Positions 1 to 7,306 of a DNA stretch of 7,306 nucleotides are shown piece after piece (the first letter of the stretch is position 1; the number at the start of each line of letters is the position of its first letter). The notes under the pieces were generated by a model. The model was not told the origin of the DNA and searched no databases. It saw only the letters and a list, made by a program, of their open reading frames with translations. The position numbers and the translations under genes are program-made. Origin of the DNA: Candidatus Sulfopaludibacter sp. SbA3. Lineage in GTDB: Bacteria; Acidobacteriota; Vicinamibacteria; Vicinamibacterales; UBA2999. The stretch covers positions 1-7,306 of the forward strand of contig CAMBHC010000126.1 in NCBI GenBank assembly GCA_945866285.1. The letters are read 5' to 3'.

Positions 1-39
1 CAAGTCCCCAAGTCCCCAAGCCCTCAGGTCCCCAAGCCC
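1..39. repeat. Imperfect 8-nt tandem repeat (AAGTCCCC type) upstream of uvrA
   Basis: The window opens inside a short tandem array. Units of eight bases lie at 2-9 and 10-17 (both AAGTCCCC), 18-25 (AAGCCCTC), 26-33 (AGGTCCCC) and a partial one at 34-39 (AAGCCC). The array may extend left of the window. It is non-coding as far as can be seen and sits immediately before the uvrA leader. An inverted version of the same CCCCAA core (TTGGGG) occurs twice at 54-66. Whether it is a dispersed genomic repeat or a local duplication cannot be told from one copy. Confidence 0.7.
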
Positions 40-47
40 ACCGCGTA

Positions 48-54
48 GTAGAAT
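48..54 (+). promoter_or_regulatory. Candidate -10 box of uvrA (GTAGAAT)
   Basis: TAGAAT at 49-54 matches TATAAT at five of six positions and would place a transcript start near 61, leaving a leader of about 33 nt before the chosen uvrA ATG at 94. No TTGACA-like -35 is present at the expected distance. Similar boxes preceded by G occur before the aminotransferase, STAS and dipeptidase genes. No SOS (LexA-type) box that I recognise is visible in the 93 bases available. Confidence 0.3.
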
Positions 55-93
55 TGGGGATTGGGGTCCACGCCGTGGGCCCCGCAGTACCCC

Positions 94-2954
<2,861 letters not shown>

Positions 2955-2961
<7 letters not shown>

Positions 2962-2993
2962 GCCTGCTGCGCCGAAGCCTGAAAGGCGTAGGC
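2955..2993 (+). other. Two small hairpins spanning the uvrA stop codon and its 3' flank
   Basis: The first dyad is AGGC-TGA-GCCT at 2955-2965, with the uvrA stop codon TGA exactly as its loop. The second is GCCT-GAA-AGGC at 2977-2987, and outer arms GCC (2971-2973) and GGC (2991-2993) can extend it across a GAA/GTA internal loop. The word CTGAAAGGC is present in both (2950-2958 and 2979-2987), so the arms can also pair across. No T-tract follows, so this is not a standard intrinsic terminator. It may be a short dispersed hairpin repeat or a 3'-end stabiliser of the uvrA mRNA. Confidence 0.45.
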
Positions 2994-3003
2994 GAGGCAA
3001 AAT

Positions 3004-3058
3004 AGCCACACTTTCAGACTCTAAGGCTGTGGCTCTGGGAACACAGCCGCTGGGTGTG
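3004..3058 (+). other. Chain of three mutually exclusive hairpins in the uvrA-lpxC gap
   Basis: Three stems share strands in sequence. Stem I pairs AGCCACA (3004-3010) with TGTGGCT (3028-3034). Stem II pairs GGCTGTG (3025-3031) with CACAGCC (3042-3048). Stem III pairs CACAGCC (3042-3048) with GGGTGTG (3052-3058), with one G-G mismatch. Forming II breaks both I and III, as in an attenuator. The block lies 117 nt or more before the lpxC ATG. No T-tract follows stem III, so transcription termination is not supported. Whether it is transcribed at all depends on where the lpxC promoter lies. Confidence 0.35.
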
Positions 3059-3060
3059 CC

Positions 3061-3112
3061 TGAATGTGCATATACGTGTAAACGTTGTAGGTAATAGGCT
3101 TAGTCCGTTTTT
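3061..3112 (+). promoter_or_regulatory. AT-richer stretch, probable lpxC promoter region
   Basis: This is the most AT-rich stretch of the gap before lpxC and one of the most AT-rich in the window. It contains CATATACG (3070-3077), GTAGGTAAT (3088-3096), TAGGCT (3095-3100) and a run of six T at 3107-3112. Several TAnnnT-like hexamers could serve as a -10, but none comes with a convincing -35, so I do not choose one. A start here would leave a leader of about 70 nt before lpxC. Confidence 0.3.
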
Positions 3113-3174
3113 TCCGGTCCGCGCATAACGGGCATCGACTTTGCTTCTCTGGCGAACGGAACCGTAGAGACTTA

Positions 3175-4080
3175 ATGGACGCACAACGGACGCTCAAACG
3201 GCAGATTTCGTGCGCTGGCATCGGGCTTCACTCCGGCCAGAAGGTCACGCTGACCCTGAAACCCGCCGCCGCGGACACCGGCATCCGGTTCCGCCGCACG
3301 GACCTGGGCGTCGAAATCCCAGCCTTGGTTTCTGAAGTTTCTGGCGTCCAGCACGCCACGGTGCTCGGCAAGGCCGGTGCCACGGTCGAAACGGTTGAGC
3401 ACCTGCTCGCCGCGCTCGTCTCGGCCGGCATCGACAACGTCATCGTCGAGCTCAATCACAAAGAAGTGCCGATCATGGACGGCAGCAGCGCGCCGTTCCT
3501 GTATCTGCTGCAGGAAGCGGGCGTCAAGACGCTCGGTCCGGCGCGCAAGTATCTGAAGATCCTCAAGCCGGTGCAGATTGCGAGCGGCGACAAGCGCATT
3601 GCCATCTACCCGTCGGATCACTTCAAGGTCAGCTACACCATCAGCTTCGATCATCCGCTGCTGCGGCACCAGTCGCGCACGGAACGGATCACCGAGGCCA
3701 GCTTTGCCGACAACATTGCCGCCGCGCGCACCTTTGGCTTCCTGAAGGAAGTGGAGTGGTTGCGCCAGAACGGCCTCGCGCTCGGCGGCTCGCTCGAGAA
3801 TGCCATCGTCATTGGTGACACCGGCGTGCTGAACGCGCTGCGATTTGAAGACGAGTTTGTCCGCCACAAGATTCTCGACGTGGTCGGCGACCTCGCGCTC
3901 GTGGGCCGGCCGATTGTGGGTCACGTCGTCGCGCATCGCGCCGGACATGCCCTGCATACGCAGCTGGCGACCGAGATTCTCAACGATCAAGAGGCGTGGT
4001 GCCTGGTGGAGGCGCCGTCCGCCGTGCCCGAAGGGGCTTTCGATACTGTCGGCGTGCCCGGCGTGGCGCGCGCACACTAG
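3175..4080 (+). CDS. lpxC: UDP-3-O-acyl-N-acetylglucosamine deacetylase
   Basis: LpxC is the Zn-dependent cytoplasmic deacetylase that commits UDP-3-O-acyl-GlcNAc to lipid A, so this cell should have an LPS-type outer membrane. The 301-residue length matches E. coli (305). The N-terminus RTLKRQISCAGIGLHSG is typical. VEHLLAAL carries E75 and zinc ligand H76; IMDGSSAPFL (100-109) is the conserved substrate-side motif; HKILDVVGD supplies zinc ligands H231 and D235 plus D239; AGHAL gives the catalytic His at 258. All catalytic residues are present. ATG at 3175 gives the standard N-terminus; only a weak AGAGA (3166-3170) precedes it. The gene stands alone, not next to ftsZ, fabZ or lpxA, and ends in its own terminator. 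In enterobacteria LpxC level is set by proteolysis; nothing in this C-terminus shows the same. Confidence 0.97.
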   Translation: MDAQRTLKRQISCAGIGLHSGQKVTLTLKPAAADTGIRFRRTDLGVEIPALVSEVSGVQHATVLGKAGATVETVEHLLAALVSAGIDNVIVELNHKEVPIMDGSSAPFLYLLQEAGVKTLGPARKYLKILKPVQIASGDKRIAIYPSDHFKVSYTISFDHPLLRHQSRTERITEASFADNIAAARTFGFLKEVEWLRQNGLALGGSLENAIVIGDTGVLNALRFEDEFVRHKILDVVGDLALVGRPIVGHVVAHRAGHALHTQLATEILNDQEAWCLVEAPSAVPEGAFDTVGVPGVARAH

Positions 4081-4111
4081 CTCTCGATCATCCTCCAACG
4101 GGAACGCATTG

Positions 4112-4144
4112 GGCCGCGGGGCGCCCCGCGGCCTTTCTTTTTTT
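4112..4144 (+). terminator. Intrinsic terminator after lpxC
   Basis: GGCCGCGGGG (4112-4121) and CCCCGCGGCC (4124-4133) form a perfect GC-only dyad with CG at the centre; in RNA the innermost pairs would open to make the loop. It is followed at once by a T-rich tract TTTCTTTTTTT (4134-4144). This is a textbook Rho-independent terminator 31 nt after the lpxC stop and it isolates lpxC from the aminotransferase gene. Confidence 0.92.
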
Positions 4145-4153
4145 CCAGCGGTG

Positions 4154-4160
4154 GCATAAT
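4154..4160 (+). promoter_or_regulatory. Candidate -10 box of the aminotransferase gene (GCATAAT)
   Basis: CATAAT at 4155-4160 matches TATAAT at five of six positions, just downstream of the lpxC terminator, where a new promoter is expected. No good -35 is seen; the expected place falls in the terminator T-tract. The box is only 11 nt from the ATG, so a start 6-7 nt downstream would give an almost leaderless mRNA. The alternative is that GAGG (4163-4166), 5 nt before the ATG, is the Shine-Dalgarno and transcription begins further upstream or reads through. Confidence 0.4.
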
Positions 4161-4171
4161 GCGAGGTCGCC

Positions 4172-5161
4172 ATGACGATTCCAACTGCACCTACCCTGCT
4201 CACCCCTGACGCAATTCTCGCCGGCCTGCGCGCGCTGCGCGAACGGCAGCCCGTCAAATACTCGGCGTTCTATTCGAGCCAGCTCGGTGGCGTCGTCACC
4301 GATCCCGCGCTGATGGTGATCCCGTTCGACGATCACATGGTGCATCGCGGCCACGGGATCTTCGATACCGCCGGTATCGTCAACGGACGGATTTACGACC
4401 TGGACGCGCACCTCGATCGGTTTGTGCGCTCCGCCGAACGCTCGAACCTGGCGCTCTACGGCAGCCGCGAGCAGATGCGCGACATCATCATCAAGACGAC
4501 GGCGCTCAGTGGGCGGCGGGATGGCTCGATCCGCTACTGGTTGTCGTCTGGCCCCGGGAGCCTTGAACTCAGCCCGGCCGCCGGCGCCGAGCCGGGATTC
4601 TTCGTCATGATCTTCGCCGGCCTGGCTTATCCCGAGCGTTGGTCCACCGAAGGCTTGAAGGTGATGACCACGACGTTTCCGATCAAGCCGCCGCTCTACG
4701 CCATCACGAAGAGCACCAACTACCTGCCCAACGTGCTGATGCAGATGGAGGCCAAGCAGGCCGGGCTCGACAACGGCGTGTTCCTGGATGCGTCGGGCAA
4801 CGTCGGTGAGAGCTCGAACATGAACGTGGCGTTCGTGACGGCGGACGGCGTGCTGCGTCACCCGAAGTTCGACCACATCCTGTCGGGCTGCACCTCGCTG
4901 CGCCTGCTGGCACTCGCGCCCGCACTCGTGAAGCAGGGCCTGGTCGCCGGCATCGAGGTCTGTGACATCCCGTCCGCCCAGGCGCGGGCGGCGCGCGAGA
5001 TGATGCTGATTGGCAGCTCGATCAAGGTGGCGTCGATCGTGGAGTGGGACGGCGCCAGGATTGGCGACGGCCGTCCCGGCGGCATCGCGAAGGCCTTGCT
5101 GGCGCTATTAGATGAGGATATGCGCAGTGGCCGCGATCGCTTGATCGACGTGCCGTACTAA
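4172..5161 (+). CDS. Class IV PLP-dependent aminotransferase, plant DAT1-like (D-amino-acid transaminase / BCAT-like)
   Basis: The 329-residue product has the fold-type IV PLP enzyme layout shared by branched-chain aminotransferase, D-amino-acid transaminase and aminodeoxychorismate lyase. Visible marks: DDHMVHRGHGIFDT (53-66), YDLDAHLDRF (75-84), the Schiff-base Lys180 in AITKSTNYLP, E213 in GESSNMNVAF (cofactor-ring contact), ILSGCTSLRLLAL (236-248), and a phosphate-binding-type GSS (281-283). From memory, the first motif closely resembles plant chloroplast BCAT-like 3/DAT1 proteins (Arabidopsis At5g57850), described as a D-amino-acid transaminase. The reaction is therefore most likely amino transfer to a 2-oxoacid, but L- or D-specificity and substrate cannot be read from these motifs; a lyase role remains possible. 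The first 30 residues are an extension relative to compact family members. ATG at 4172 is the first in frame after the terminator. Cytoplasmic: no signal peptide. Confidence 0.88.
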   Translation: MTIPTAPTLLTPDAILAGLRALRERQPVKYSAFYSSQLGGVVTDPALMVIPFDDHMVHRGHGIFDTAGIVNGRIYDLDAHLDRFVRSAERSNLALYGSREQMRDIIIKTTALSGRRDGSIRYWLSSGPGSLELSPAAGAEPGFFVMIFAGLAYPERWSTEGLKVMTTTFPIKPPLYAITKSTNYLPNVLMQMEAKQAGLDNGVFLDASGNVGESSNMNVAFVTADGVLRHPKFDHILSGCTSLRLLALAPALVKQGLVAGIEVCDIPSAQARAAREMMLIGSSIKVASIVEWDGARIGDGRPGGIAKALLALLDEDMRSGRDRLIDVPY

Positions 5162-5167
5162 GGGCCC

Positions 5168-5216
5168 GGGGGCGGCCTCAGGATGAGGTAGACTCGCCGT
5201 GCGAGACGCCGCCCCC
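5168..5216 (+). other. Three-way-junction-like fold after the aminotransferase gene
   Basis: A perfect 9-bp outer stem, GGGGGCGGC (5168-5176) with GCCGCCCCC (5208-5216), encloses two further perfect hairpins: CTCA-GGA-TGAG (5177-5187) and CTCGC-CGT-GCGAG (5193-5205). The pieces nest without conflict and leave only five and two unpaired bases at the junction. It begins 7 nt after the aminotransferase stop. There is no T-tract, so it is not a standard terminator. It could be a structured 3' end, a leader element of the STAS gene, or chance pairing in very GC-rich DNA. Confidence 0.4.
5188..5194 (+). promoter_or_regulatory. Candidate -10 box of the STAS gene (GTAGACT)
   Basis: TAGACT at 5189-5194 is a TAnnnT hexamer preceded by G, like the boxes before uvrA and the dipeptidase gene. 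A start near 5201 would give a leader of about 74 nt. It lies inside the three-way-junction-like fold, so a transcript starting here would not contain that fold. No -35 consensus is seen. Confidence 0.25.
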
Positions 5217-5240
5217 CGAACGCGGAATCGTCTCACCACC

Positions 5241-5268
5241 GCCCGGGTGCGTCCGGGCCGCGCAAGGA
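5241..5268 (+). promoter_or_regulatory. Hairpin plus Shine-Dalgarno before the STAS gene
   Basis: GCCCGG (5241-5246) and CCGGGC (5253-5258) form a perfect 6-bp hairpin with loop GTGCGT. Five bases further on is AAGGA (5264-5268), a good Shine-Dalgarno 6 nt before the ATG at 5275, which fixes that start. The hairpin leaves the ribosome site free. The left arm could alternatively pair with GGGCCCGGG at 5162-5170, linking it to the fold upstream. Confidence 0.5.
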
Positions 5269-5274
5269 TTTCGA

Positions 5275-5616
5275 ATGCAAATCAACGAACGCACCGTCGG
5301 CGACATCACCGTCCTGGACCTCCAGGGCAAGCTCACGATCGATGATGGCGCGACTTTGCTGCGCGACAAGGTCGCCAGCGTCGTGTTTCAGGGTCGGGCC
5401 AAGGTCATCCTGAACCTGGCCGGCGTCGGCTACATGGACAGCGGCGGCCTCGGCGAACTGGTCCGCTGCTCGATGGCGGCGCAGAAGGCCAATGGCGCCG
5501 TGAAGCTCGCCAACCTCACGAGCCGCATCACCGACCTGCTGACCATTACCAAGCTGCTGACCGTGTTCGACACCTTCGACTCAGAAGAGAAGGCACTGGC
5601 CAGCTTCAGTAACTAG
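5275..5616 (+). CDS. STAS-domain protein, anti-sigma-factor antagonist (SpoIIAA/RsbV type)
   Basis: This 113-residue single-domain protein fits the STAS anti-anti-sigma family. In such partner switches the unphosphorylated antagonist binds an HPK-like anti-sigma kinase and frees the sigma factor; the kinase inactivates it by phosphorylating a conserved serine. The N-terminal strand ITVLDLQGKLTIDDG (11-25) and KVILNLAGVGYMDSGGLGELV (43-63) are typical; D55-S56 in MDSGGLG is the expected phosphorylation site. The length is that of a stand-alone antagonist with no added domains. Start supported by AAGGA at 5264-5268. No anti-sigma kinase, PP2C phosphatase or sigma factor is in the window, so the partner and output are unknown; an adaptor role outside sigma control is also possible. 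Confidence 0.92.
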   Translation: MQINERTVGDITVLDLQGKLTIDDGATLLRDKVASVVFQGRAKVILNLAGVGYMDSGGLGELVRCSMAAQKANGAVKLANLTSRITDLLTITKLLTVFDTFDSEEKALASFSN

Positions 5617-5717
5617 CGCGCACTCGGCAATTCAGGACCGCCGCGCCGTCGGCCGTCACCGGAACGGTGAACTGCGCCGCCGACGCGTCGGTCTTGGTCT
5701 ACTCGCGTGGCGAACAC
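5606..5717 (-). pseudogene. Decayed C-terminal fragment, resembles the end of a DUF4139 protein
   Basis: Read on the - strand, 5698 down to 5606 encodes a 30-residue tail that looks protein-like: TKTDASAAQF, then TVPVTADGAAVLN, then CRVRASY and a stop (5606-5608). DUF4139 proteins commonly end with a KTDA..-F.VPV..-G...L.YRVR pattern, recalled from general knowledge of the family; the usual Tyr before RVR is Cys here. The frame is cut by TAG at 5699-5701, exactly where a Tyr (TAC/TAT) would fit, giving PRE-stop-TKTD. Another stop lies further upstream. The tail overlaps the last bases of the STAS gene by 11 bp. It has no start, no upstream body and a nonsense codon, so it is best read as a relic. 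Weak point: the match is to a short pattern from memory. Confidence 0.45.
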
Positions 5718-5790
5718 CTTGGCCGCGCTGCCTTTCAGGCCCGTGCCTCATCCATCTGCGCCGCTCCTCTTCTCCGTTCTGGCCGGGATG

Positions 5791-5814
5791 GTAGGATCTC
5801 CGCTTCAGGAGATC
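5791..5814 (+). promoter_or_regulatory. -10-like box and a perfect dyad covering the dipeptidase Shine-Dalgarno
   Basis: TAGGAT (5792-5797), preceded by G, is a TAnnnT hexamer of the type seen before other genes here. Overlapping it, GATCTCC (5795-5801) and GGAGATC (5808-5814) form a perfect 7-bp inverted repeat with loop GCTTCA. The Shine-Dalgarno AGGAG (5807-5811), 7 nt before the ATG at 5819, lies almost wholly in the right arm. If the transcript starts upstream the hairpin would hide the ribosome site; if it starts near 5804 the dyad exists only in DNA and could be an operator. The Shine-Dalgarno itself is clear. Confidence 0.55.
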
Positions 5815-5818
5815 GCCC

Positions 5819-7141
5819 ATGACCCGCCTTGTGACGTTTGCCGCCTCCCTCTTTCTGTTCGTAACCCTCGCCGATCCGCGGCCTTCGGCCCAGGGCGGCT
5901 CCTCGGCCGCCCAGGGCGGCGCCGACGCGGCGCTGGTCGCCAAGGCCAAGGCCATCCACGAGCGCGTGATTACGCTCGATACCCACGACGACATCAACCC
6001 TGCCAACTTCACCCGGCAGAAGAACTACACGCAGCGCCTCGAGACCCAGGTCAACCTGCCGAAGATGGTGGACGGCGGCCTCGACGCGTCGTTCTTCATT
6101 GCCTATGTGGGCCAGGGACCGCTGACGCCTGAGGGCTACGACGCCGCCTACAAGGAGGCAGTGGCGAAGTTCGACGCCGTGCATCACCTCACCAAGGAGA
6201 TCGCGCCTGGTCAGATCGAGCTGGCGCTGACCGCCGCCGATGTCACCCGGATTGCGAAATCAGGCAAGAAGGTGGCGCTCATCGGGATCGAGAACGCATA
6301 TCAGCTTGGTACCGACCTCAAGCGCGTGAAAGAGTTCTACGATCGGGGCGGCCGCTACATGTCGCTGGCGCACAACGGCCACAGCCAGTACGCCGATTCA
6401 AACACCGGCGAACGTGACGGCAAGTGGCTGCACAACGGCCTGAGCGAGTTGGGCAAGCAGGCGATTGCCGAGATGAACAAGTGGGGCATCATGGTCGACC
6501 TGTCGCACCCCTCAAAGGCCGCCAACATGCAGGCGATGGCGCTCTCGAAGGCGCCAGTCATTGCCTCGCACTCCGCGGCCCGCGCCCTGGCCGATCACAG
6601 CCGCAACATGGACGATGAGCAGTTGCTGGCGTTGAAGAAGAACGGCGGCGTGATCCAGACGGTGGCGTTTGCCAGCTACGTGAAGATCAACAAGCCTGAT
6701 TCGCCCGAGCGCACGGCGGCCATTCTCGCCCTGCGGAAGACCGCCGGCCTCAGCGCTCCCGGCGGCGGCGGTGGTGGCGGCGGCCGAGGCGGCCTCAACG
6801 CCCTGTCGCCTGAGCAGCGCGCCAGGTTCGACGCTGGCATGGCCGACATCGACAAGAAGACCCCGGGCGATCCCCGGGCGACGGTGGCCGACTTCGTCAA
6901 TCACATCGACTACATCGTCAAGAAGATCGGCATCGAGCACGTCGGCATCTCGTCGGACTTCGACGGTGGTGGTGGCGTGACCGGCTGGAACGGCGCCGAC
7001 GAGACCTTCAACGTGACGCTCGAATTGGTGAAGCGCGGCTACAGCGAGGAACAAATCAGCAAGATCTGGAGCGGCAACCTGCTGCGCGTGATGGCCGACG
7101 TCGAAAAAGTCGCCAGACAGATCCAGTCGGAGCGCCACTAG
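5819..7141 (+). CDS. Secreted M19-family (renal/membrane) dipeptidase
   Basis: M19 enzymes are two-zinc dipeptidases that cleave short peptides, often accepting a D-residue at the C-terminal position. The 440-residue product starts with a short signal peptide (hydrophobic 5-18, likely cut near PSA-QG, 24/25), so it probably acts in the periplasm. Metal-site motifs are all visible: THDD gives H56 and D58; GIENA gives bridging E158; DLSHPS gives H230; SHSAARAL gives H251 and R255; GISSDFDG carries D380. HNG repeats at 185-187 and 205-207 are also typical of the longer bacterial forms. A loop at about 313-325 has eight consecutive Gly, then Arg-Gly-Gly. No lipobox Cys is seen, so it is not an obvious lipoprotein. 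ATG at 5819 is supported by AGGAG (5807-5811). True substrate unknown; a beta-lactam- or cell-wall-peptide role is possible but not shown. Confidence 0.95.
   Translation: MTRLVTFAASLFLFVTLADPRPSAQGGSSAAQGGADAALVAKAKAIHERVITLDTHDDINPANFTRQKNYTQRLETQVNLPKMVDGGLDASFFIAYVGQGPLTPEGYDAAYKEAVAKFDAVHHLTKEIAPGQIELALTAADVTRIAKSGKKVALIGIENAYQLGTDLKRVKEFYDRGGRYMSLAHNGHSQYADSNTGERDGKWLHNGLSELGKQAIAEMNKWGIMVDLSHPSKAANMQAMALSKAPVIASHSAARALADHSRNMDDEQLLALKKNGGVIQTVAFASYVKINKPDSPERTAAILALRKTAGLSAPGGGGGGGGRGGLNALSPEQRARFDAGMADIDKKTPGDPRATVADFVNHIDYIVKKIGIEHVGISSDFDGGGGVTGWNGADETFNVTLELVKRGYSEEQISKIWSGNLLRVMADVEKVARQIQSERH
6761..6793 (+). repeat. Polyglycine-coding triplet run in the dipeptidase gene
   Basis: Eleven codons of GGC/GGT type, interrupted once by CGA, encode Gly x8-Arg-Gly-Gly (residues 315-325). 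The run sits between a helix ending RKTAGLSAP and the segment LNALSPEQRARF, in a stretch outside the metal-site motifs. Copy changes would be in frame, so it could vary loop length but would not switch the gene off. Confidence 0.85.
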
Positions 7142-7306
7142 GTGCAGGCGGAGCTCCAGGAGGCGATCGACTTTCACGTTGCGGTCATCGCCGAGGGCAG
7201 CAAGGCGCTGGTCGGCTACGACACCGCGAAGGCGGTGGCGAACGTCGTCTTGCTGTCGGAGATCCCGACGACCTATGACAAGCGCACGGAGCGGCAGGTC
7301 AACGCC
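7142..7306 (+). CDS. Partial reading frame of unknown function, truncated by window end
   Basis: A GTG codon lies immediately after the dipeptidase stop and opens a frame that stays open for all 55 remaining codons. GGAG at 7129-7132, 9 nt upstream and inside the end of the dipeptidase gene, is a plausible Shine-Dalgarno, so the two genes may be co-translated in one operon. Codon use is GC-rich at third positions, as in the neighbours. The visible product begins MQAELQEAIDFHVAVIAEG and continues with alternating hydrophobic and charged residues suggesting helices (for example KALVGYDTAKAVANVVLL). I do not recognise the family and see no signal peptide, metal motif or nucleotide-binding motif. 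Confidence 0.6.
   Translation, partial: MQAELQEAIDFHVAVIAEGSKALVGYDTAKAVANVVLLSEIPTTYDKRTERQVNA

Noticed and set aside
1..39. CRISPR array
   Set aside because: Units are only 8 nt and directly adjacent without spacers.
61..93. TTG at 61 as the uvrA start
   Set aside because: It adds 11 residues not typical of UvrA, lies within the TTGGGG inverted repeat right at the expected transcript start, and ATG at 94 gives the standard N-terminus.
2962..3000. Intrinsic terminator for uvrA
   Set aside because: Hairpins are present but no T-tract follows on the + strand, so only hairpins are annotated.
3172..4257. Long open frame on the - strand opposite lpxC (361 codons)
   Set aside because: It mirrors the codon structure of lpxC, crosses the terminator and the start of the next gene, and shows no domain.
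5730..5740. GCCTTTCAGGC as a separate repeat feature
   Set aside because: Only 11 bases match the inverted copy at 2977-2987 and flanks differ, so it is mentioned as a hint rather than annotated.
5707..6132. + strand open frame overlapping the dipeptidase start (141 codons)
   Set aside because: It is out of frame with a clear M19 gene, very Arg/Pro-rich, and has no Shine-Dalgarno.
6864..6878. Direct repeat of CCCGGG words in the dipeptidase gene
   Set aside because: Short and explained by Pro-Gly-Asp-Pro-Arg codons in GC-rich coding sequence.

Overview
The window is GC-rich bacterial chromosomal DNA with five complete genes and the start of a sixth, all on the + strand. Order: uvrA (nucleotide excision repair), lpxC (committed step of lipid A synthesis), a class IV PLP aminotransferase resembling the plant DAT1 D-amino-acid transaminase group, a short STAS-domain anti-sigma-factor antagonist, a secreted M19 (renal/membrane dipeptidase family) peptidase, and a partial unrecognised reading frame running off the right edge. 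lpxC shows a diderm organism that makes LPS. High GC, an lpxC separated from the usual envelope gene neighbours, short tandem CCCCAAG-type repeats, and the style of the proteins suggest Acidobacteriota (perhaps Vicinamibacteria-like); this placement is inference and no marker here proves it.

Layout. 1-93: leader of uvrA, made of imperfect 8-nt tandem repeats and an inverted copy of the same motif. 94-2961: uvrA, intact, with both ABC modules, three zinc-binding CxxC pairs plus an additional CPNC, and a low-complexity loop carrying a perfect palindrome. 2962-3174: gap with two small hairpins around the uvrA stop, then a chain of three mutually exclusive hairpins, then an AT-richer stretch that probably holds the lpxC promoter. 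3175-4080: lpxC, closed by a strong intrinsic terminator. 4172-5161: aminotransferase. 5162-5274: highly structured gap with a three-way-junction-like fold and a second hairpin just before the Shine-Dalgarno of the STAS gene. 5275-5616: STAS gene. 5606-5717 on the - strand: decayed end of a gene that looks like a DUF4139 C-terminus. 5819-7141: M19 dipeptidase with a signal peptide and a polyglycine loop, its Shine-Dalgarno inside a perfect 7-bp hairpin. 7142-7306: partial gene starting directly after the dipeptidase stop.

The genes do not form one obvious pathway. They look like a run of separately transcribed housekeeping and envelope genes: each of the four larger gaps contains a candidate promoter or an RNA-like structure, and a terminator separates lpxC from what follows. 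The aminotransferase and the dipeptidase could both touch D-amino-acid or peptide metabolism, but nothing here shows that they cooperate. I see no mobile element, phage gene, CRISPR array, RNA gene or defence system. The noteworthy material is in the gaps and in the uvrA loop: dyads, switch-like hairpins, a gene relic, and a shared GTAG-type -10-like box.
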